From the NCBI GenBank assembly GCA_025201805.1, contig MU619273.1, forward strand, positions 91,317 to 114,096: a stretch of 22,780 nucleotides of DNA, read 5' to 3'. This DNA is from Parasitella parasitica. Taxonomy: Eukaryota; Mucoromycota; Mucoromycetes; Mucorales; Mucoraceae. How positions within the stretch are numbered: the stretch's first letter is position 1; every line of letters starts with the position of its first letter. A program made the translations under genes and the position numbers. The notes beneath the pieces were generated by a model that worked only from the letters and a program-made list of their open reading frames with translations, made no database searches and was not told where the DNA came from. Positions 18,184 to 22,780 of this stretch are shown piece by piece.

Positions 18184-19319
18184 ATGGGACAAATCATATC
18201 ATCCTTGAATCTCCGCGGCAATGATTCAATTGTGCCTGAAATAAACTTCGATATAGAAAGTAAGTAGACACCAAAAAAGAACAATGAATGTTACGCTTAC
18301 GAAGAAAATACATAGATGCCACACCTTTGTCAGATGAAATGGGAGTGTACGAGGAGCTTTACAAATTACTAGTAGAACCCAACTCAAACATGTTAGAAAC
18401 TATCAAAAATCTTAAACCTGCTTCAGACGAAATTCGAAACGCAATAGCGACACCAAACGAGGATACTGAAAACAAAGCACGGGAAGCTGTTTTACCTACT
18501 GTAAAGGCTTTGCACGAAATCTACAAATATTCTTCCGAGTTGGGTAATAAGGAGCTAATCGTGACAAATTTGCGTTTTTATTGATTTCTTGTAATGTGAT
18601 GTATAGAACATGGTATTCCTAAGCTCCTCGAAAATGTTCTATGCCAAGAGGGCGATAAAACAAAAGACCTTGAAAGACATCCGGGATTGACAAAGATATT
18701 TGCTGAAGTGCTTGACTTTGTATTTGAATTTGATTATGAAAAGATTAAAAACCCAGCGATGCAAAATGCTTTCTCGTATTATCGAAGACTTTTGCAAACA
18801 GGAAGAGCAGAGTCCGCACTGACCCCCATATCACCAAAAGAAGAGCAACCAGAGCATTTAGCTGTAATTGGAGATGATTTGAGTAATCAGATTTCATTGT
18901 TCATTGCATCTCATACACCCTTGCTGAAGAGTGTGATTGATACAACTACAGAGTATGTCAAATCCAAGCATCTTGTGAAATATACCAGCGAATGGTTAGC
19001 CAGTATCTGGGCTGCATGTCTTCATACGCTGAATTCAAACCACAAGAAATCAAACAATGGCTCAGTAGATACATTTTACTTGAAAGTCATGGTAGTATCC
19101 ATCATACTTTATGATCATATCGATCCAAACGGTGCATTTGCTAAAACCTCGCCAATCGATATAAAAGGTTCACTGAAAATAATTCAATCTGTAAACCAAG
19201 CCAACCAGCAAGAACAATGCAGCATATCTAACCTTGTCAGTGCTTTGAAATACAATTCAAAGCATTTGTATGATGAATCTACACCAAAAGGAATAAAGAA
19301 CTTTGTCATGGCCATTTAA
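18184..19319 (+). CDS. CYRI/FAM49 homologue (Rac1-binding, DUF1394)
   Basis: Three exons, join(18184..18259, 18316..18543, 18607..19319), encode 338 residues; human CYRI-A/B have 323-324. Known family: CYRI proteins bind active Rac1 at the plasma membrane and restrain the SCAR/WAVE-Arp2/3 pathway. The N-terminus MGQIISS fits N-myristoylation on Gly2, as in animal CYRI (MGNL…). The core block NPAMQNAFSYYRRLL contains Arg161-Arg162, matching the Rac1-contacting Arg160/Arg161 of CYRI-B. Near the C-terminus, VMVVSIILYDHIDPNGAFAK and IDIKGSLKI, then LKYNSKHLYDESTPKGIK, align with the animal proteins. Whole-length collinearity makes the family assignment firm. Rac regulation in this fungus is inferred. 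Its stop codon is 101 nt before the tetraspanin start. Confidence 0.92.
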
Positions 19320-19420
19320 AAACGGACCATTCCGATTATTTGTTTGTGTATTTTATGTATATAATAAAATAAGCTTTATTCCACATGAATTGAGCTCTTT
19401 TTTATGATCTACTACTCATC

Positions 19421-20315
19421 ATGGACGATACCAAAAGTGACATTACAAAACCAAAACCATACTTGGGACTAACTCTATCTCGATGGGTTATTCTGTTATC
19501 AAGCTGTCTAGTACTGTGATAATGATGCACGCTTAAAGTTGAATACAAGAGATTAAATAATCCGTTTTACATAGCTTCTTTCATATGGCTCCATTGCTCT
19601 AATAGCTGCCCTAACTACATATGTAAAAAGCTACAAAAAGGCTACCATTATTACCATTGTGAACAAGGATTTATTGAGTTGTAAGTCTCATCTCTTGGAT
19701 TCAAATGTATGCATTTCTAAATTTGCTATAGCCATATTTTGTGCATCCTCCTTTTGCGTGATCGCTGCAGTTATTGGTATCTTGGCTGTGATAAGAAAAG
19801 ACAGGCACTTTTTAGCATGTCATACATTGTTGCTCTGGCCATGCCTTGCACTTTTAGCAACAGTTGCCTATCTTGCATACGGAGAAACAACATGGGATTT
19901 AAAGACACAGCTTGGCATGCAATGGCGATACGATTTCACGGCAGATGAGCATTATCAATTGCAAGAAAATCTACGATGCTGCGGCTTTGAGAACTCGTCA
20001 GACCATGCCAAATACAAATCAAACTGCTCCCAAGAGTCGCTTCTGCAAGGCTGTCATGAGAAATTGTTCTCATTTGAATCTGCTTTCTTAGCCAAAGTAT
20101 ACTCGATATGTTTCGGATTGATCCCAATTCACATGTTGGTTATCGTTGTGGCCTTGATCTACTCTCGCCCATCTACTCCCGGCCGCTATTATGCTAAGCC
20201 AACGCTAGTATCTATTAGATCTCCATCACTCAAGGATGAATATGTTCCTCATAGTCATGACGCTTCAAGTAAGCCTACTCATCATTGCTTGGCCTGTGAA
20301 AACTGGACATTTTAA
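19421..20315 (+). CDS. Tetraspanin-like membrane protein
   Basis: Four-pass membrane protein that organises membrane microdomains; fungal tetraspanins act in polarised growth. Two exons, join(19421..19510, 19575..20315), encode 276 residues. Hydrophobic segments lie at about 22-48, 78-103, 109-133 and 203-226. The large extracellular loop between the third and fourth carries the diagnostic Cys-Cys-Gly (LRCCGFEN, 165-167) and two further Cys (Cys181, Cys190), enough for two disulfides. The first loop is short. The cytosolic tail holds a His/Cys-rich end (THHCLACENW). An alternative 3' end exists: a canonical GTAAGC donor at 20269 and an AG at 20328-20329 or 20340-20341 would replace the tail with a short Arg/Gly-rich one (ARGRGRSNHDNHWA) ending at 20385. 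It follows CYRI closely on the same strand. Fungal subgroup (Pls1, Tsp2, Tsp3) is not determined. Confidence 0.8.
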
Positions 20316-20787
20316 ATAAAATTTGGGAGTTCAAATTCAAGCACGAGGACGAGGACGATCCAATCATGACAATCATTGGGCTTGAAGCTACAGTCTTTTT
20401 TTTTTTTTTTTGTTCTCCTCTTTCTCGACATCCTTCCCCTCTTTTCTCTCTTATTCCTCTTTTCTCTTCTTCATTTTCTTTGTTGTTGTGCAAAAAGGAA
20501 ATTTATACACATATATTTTCATTAATCTAAATACGCCCAAAACAATCAAATCGATTTCCTTCTTTTCTCAATACAGGTAGAAAACGCATTAATGAATGTA
20601 GATCTTAATGGAGAGACTAACGATTTTTCGATTTTTTTTTTTCTCTCTTCCATCTTGTTCATAACTGTGCACTTTTTATTAACCTCGTGTTTCTGACCTG
20701 GCAACAAACGTGCTATCTCTTTTTATTGTCATACCTTAATTTTAACATCCAATCATTTGTAATCAGATTTCACTTAAAGCCGAAAAG
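20316..20787. promoter_or_regulatory. Intergenic region and leader of the Ras gene
   Basis: This 472-nt stretch contains a T run at 20396-20411, a C/T-rich block to about 20480 and a second T run at 20631-20641. A short GAGGAC direct repeat lies at 20345-20356. Pyrimidine-rich leaders of this kind precede several genes here. No ORF is convincing apart from the alternative tetraspanin tail up to 20385. Confidence 0.4.
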
Positions 20788-21680
20788 ATGATGCTCTATA
20801 AACTCGTTGTGCTTGGCGATGGTGGTGTTGGCAAGGTAAAGCATTGAAAAGAAATCGTAGTTTGATACACAAGTTGCTTAACAAACTCCTTTATACATCA
20901 AACTATATAGACTGCTCTGACTATTCAGGTATATATTATTTAAACATTTTACATGATACGGTTGTGAATGAAATTTAACTTTTCATACCACACTCCAGCT
21001 CTGTCTCAATCACTTTGTCGGTATGTGCTTTATTTCGTTACGCCCTCGATAAATTAGACTAACCACTTTTTATTACTTTTTGTAGAGGTACTAATACAGT
21101 TTGATAAATTCCTTGTATTTGTCACTAAAAAAGCTACTCTAGACTTATGATCCTACTATTGAGGATTCGTACCGCAAACAAGTTGTTATCGACGATCAGC
21201 CATGTGTACTCGAAGTATTAGATACAGCTGGACAGGAAGAATATACTGCATTGAGAGACCAATGGATTAGGTAACATGTCACATATTGGCAAGAAATTTC
21301 GATACTAAAATCAAAACATCAGAGATGGTGAAGGCTTTTTGTTAGTATACTCGATTGCTTCTCGCTCGACTTTTGAACGCATTGAGCGCTTTCGTAATCA
21401 GATCTTCAGAGTGAAGGATCTTGATAACGTACCTATGATGTTGGTTGGAAATAAATGTGATAAAGTGACAGAAAGAGAAGTTACACGAGAAGAAGGATCT
21501 GCGATGGCTAAGCAACTAGCTTGCGATTTCATTGAAACTTCAGCAAAGACCTGTGTCAATGTTGAAAGATCATTTTATCAAGTTGTCAAAGCTATCAGAG
21601 CTCAGCGCGAAGGATCAAAACCTGGTGGACCCAAAGGAAAGAGTAAGAAGGAGAAGAAGAGTAAATGTTTAATCTTGTAA
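20788..21680 (+). CDS. Ras-family small GTPase (RasB-like), geranylgeranyl-type CaaL end
   Basis: Membrane-anchored GTP switch controlling morphogenesis and growth. Six exons, join(20788..20835, 20911..20928, 20999..21020, 21086..21087, 21143..21270, 21323..21680), encode 191 residues numbered like human Ras. The P-loop is GDGGVGKT (10-17), the effector region is [12 protein letters not shown], and switch II is DTAGQEEY with Gln61. NKCD and ETSAK supply guanine specificity. The tail is Lys-rich and ends CLIL. A final Leu in CaaX favours geranylgeranylation by GGTase-I. Switch II continuation [20 protein letters not shown] resembles filamentous-fungal RasB rather than Ras1. Exons 2 (18 nt) and 3 (22 nt) are tiny, and exon 4 is a 2-nt micro-exon needed to encode Glu30. 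Gly12 and Gln61 are wild type, so normal hydrolysis is expected. Rsr1/Rap-like identity is less likely. Confidence 0.94.
21086..21087 (+). other. Two-nucleotide micro-exon (AG) in the Ras gene
   Basis: The upstream intron 21021-21085 (65 nt) has GTATGT, a CTAAC branch-like element and TTTTTGTAG. The downstream intron 21088-21142 (55 nt) has GTACTA and CTCTAG. The AG between them completes codon G|AG (Glu30), followed by ACT TAT GAT. Removing the whole interval as one intron gives a shifted frame that reaches TGA at once. Confidence 0.75.
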
Positions 21681-22416
21681 ATCCTGCATCCCAACCCAAC
21701 CCCTCCATTCATCCCTTTCTTTTTATTCTACTCTTACCTGCTTATTCTTATTAACTAAATTTTATAAATTGTTATCAGTTGATTACTACCATAATAATTG
21801 TAAAATGTCTCGCACCTTTTACCGCCATGTACTGTTTATCTCCTTTTTTTTTTGGAAAAATAAAATATCATACAAAAATGATCGAGTTCTCACATTTGGA
21901 CGTCGATTGTGTCAATAAAAAATCATGCATCATTGTTTACATAAACCAAATAAATCATTGCTGTGGGGTAGTAAACGTTCAGCATTCAACGCCTCCTCCA
22001 TAAAAAGTTTGAAGGCGAAGCATTACTAACAGGAACAAACAGGAGTATTTTTTTGTGATTTTTTTCAGTAAATACTTGGATGTCTAAATTAATTGAATGC
22101 TTAAAAATAAAAGTATCGGAGCTTAAACTTGTAAGTGGTGAATGTAGCCCCTGTCTATGCCATCTTTTGATTTTGTGTAGCATCTAGTGTCTTCAAATAG
22201 TAAACTTTACCGAAGTATAAGAATATAGGTAATAGATGAACAAATAGCTTTGCTTTTTTTTTAAAAAAAAATTTATATCAAAAATTGAAAAATCTTTAGA
22301 GTTTGTATTGATATCCTTGCAGTACTATTGTCAATAAGTCTTATTATTGGTATCGATTGAGTAAAATTAAGCAATTGAACATATTGCAATATGTAATCAT
22401 GGATCTAATTAACGTA
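21681..22416. other. Intergenic region downstream of Ras
   Basis: No gene is recognised. The stretch is AT-rich with several AATAAA-like motifs (for example at 21859-21864 and 21915-21920) that could serve Ras polyadenylation. A T8/A9 homopolymer junction lies at 22255-22271. Short frames on both strands have no family features. Confidence 0.5.
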
Positions 22417-22662
22417 TTCAGTTCCCAGAGATACAAAGACTTTCTAATCGACTTTTTTTGACGAGCAGCTCTTAGCAACTAGGGAAGACCAAACCGCACA
22501 ATTCGTAGGGTTACCTTAAATAGTTCATGGTTTGGCAAGTTTATCAAGAATGATTGCAATTTGGCAGTAAAGCGAACGACTCGTCATCCTTTGAACAGAT
22601 ACCGTGAAGCTACATTCATCAAAATAAGGAGTAGGTTGAGAAGTAAACTCAAGCAGACATAG
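22417..22662 (+). pseudogene. Probable decayed pogo/CENP-B-like transposase fragment
   Basis: One frame runs from 22417 to a TAG at 22660-22662, broken by two internal stops. Readable parts are SSQRYKDFLIDFF, then GRPNRTIRRVTLNSSWFGKF, IKNDCNLAVKRTTRHPLNRY and REATFIKIRSRLRSK. The pattern of GRP, a Trp followed by F-x-K, a basic stretch ending KRTT and a following helix is typical of the helix-turn-helix DNA-binding part of pogo-like (Tc1/mariner) transposases. No catalytic DDE part is seen before the window ends. The stops argue that it is dead. The match is by pattern only. Confidence 0.35.
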
Positions 22663-22780
22663 GTTGCAAGAGCAACTGCATATTTGTCAGCCAACTTTTA
22701 TCTCATACTTGTCTCATACCAATATGAAGTTAAGAAAAGTAGGATCAACCACAAGAATTCCGGTCGTTGTTACAAGATTA

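Overview
This window looks like nuclear DNA of a fungus, most likely an early-diverging one of the Mucoromycota/Mucorales type. It is AT-rich. Genes are densely packed and carry many introns of about 50-70 nt with clear GTAAGT-like donors, CTAAC/CTAAT-like branch points and short pyrimidine tracts. The proteins are eukaryotic: septin, proteasome subunit, Ras, FHA kinase. A CYRI/FAM49 protein and a decayed ORF resembling repetitive Mucorales gene families support an early-diverging fungus rather than an ascomycete yeast. No phage, plasmid or bacterial element is seen.

Layout, left to right: a partial septin gene (minus, running off the left edge); a small unrecognised spliced gene (plus); 8-oxoguanine DNA glycosylase OGG1 (minus); a divergent 13-exon FHA-domain checkpoint-type kinase (plus); a ~1 kb gap with coding-like fragments on the minus strand; a six-exon gene for a probable chromatin-remodelling subunit with a bromodomain-like N-terminus and a Gln-rich tail (minus); a ~2.5 kb gene-poor stretch (8.8-11.3 kb) with an imperfect inverted repeat, a decayed multi-frameshift ORF bearing a PD-(D/E)XK-like signature, and unassigned open frames; an SRR1-domain gene (plus) converging on proteasome subunit beta-2/PUP1 (minus); intronless RNase H1 (minus); a 1.5 kb gap; an aldo-keto reductase (plus); a CYRI homologue (plus); a tetraspanin (plus); a Ras-family GTPase (plus); and a gene-free right end with a probable pogo-like transposase remnant.

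The exon structures below were assembled by hand from frame continuity, canonical splice signals and family motifs; all major models close in frame. Two themes emerge. OGG1 (oxidised-base repair) and the FHA kinase (damage checkpoint) share one 432-nt intergenic region. The right third holds membrane/cytoskeletal signalling genes in tandem (CYRI, tetraspanin, Ras). I saw no clearly new multi-gene system. The most unusual signal is a 2-nt micro-exon (21086-21087) that is needed to keep the Ras reading frame and supplies part of a conserved switch I residue. The decayed nuclease-like family and the fungal CYRI gene are next in interest.
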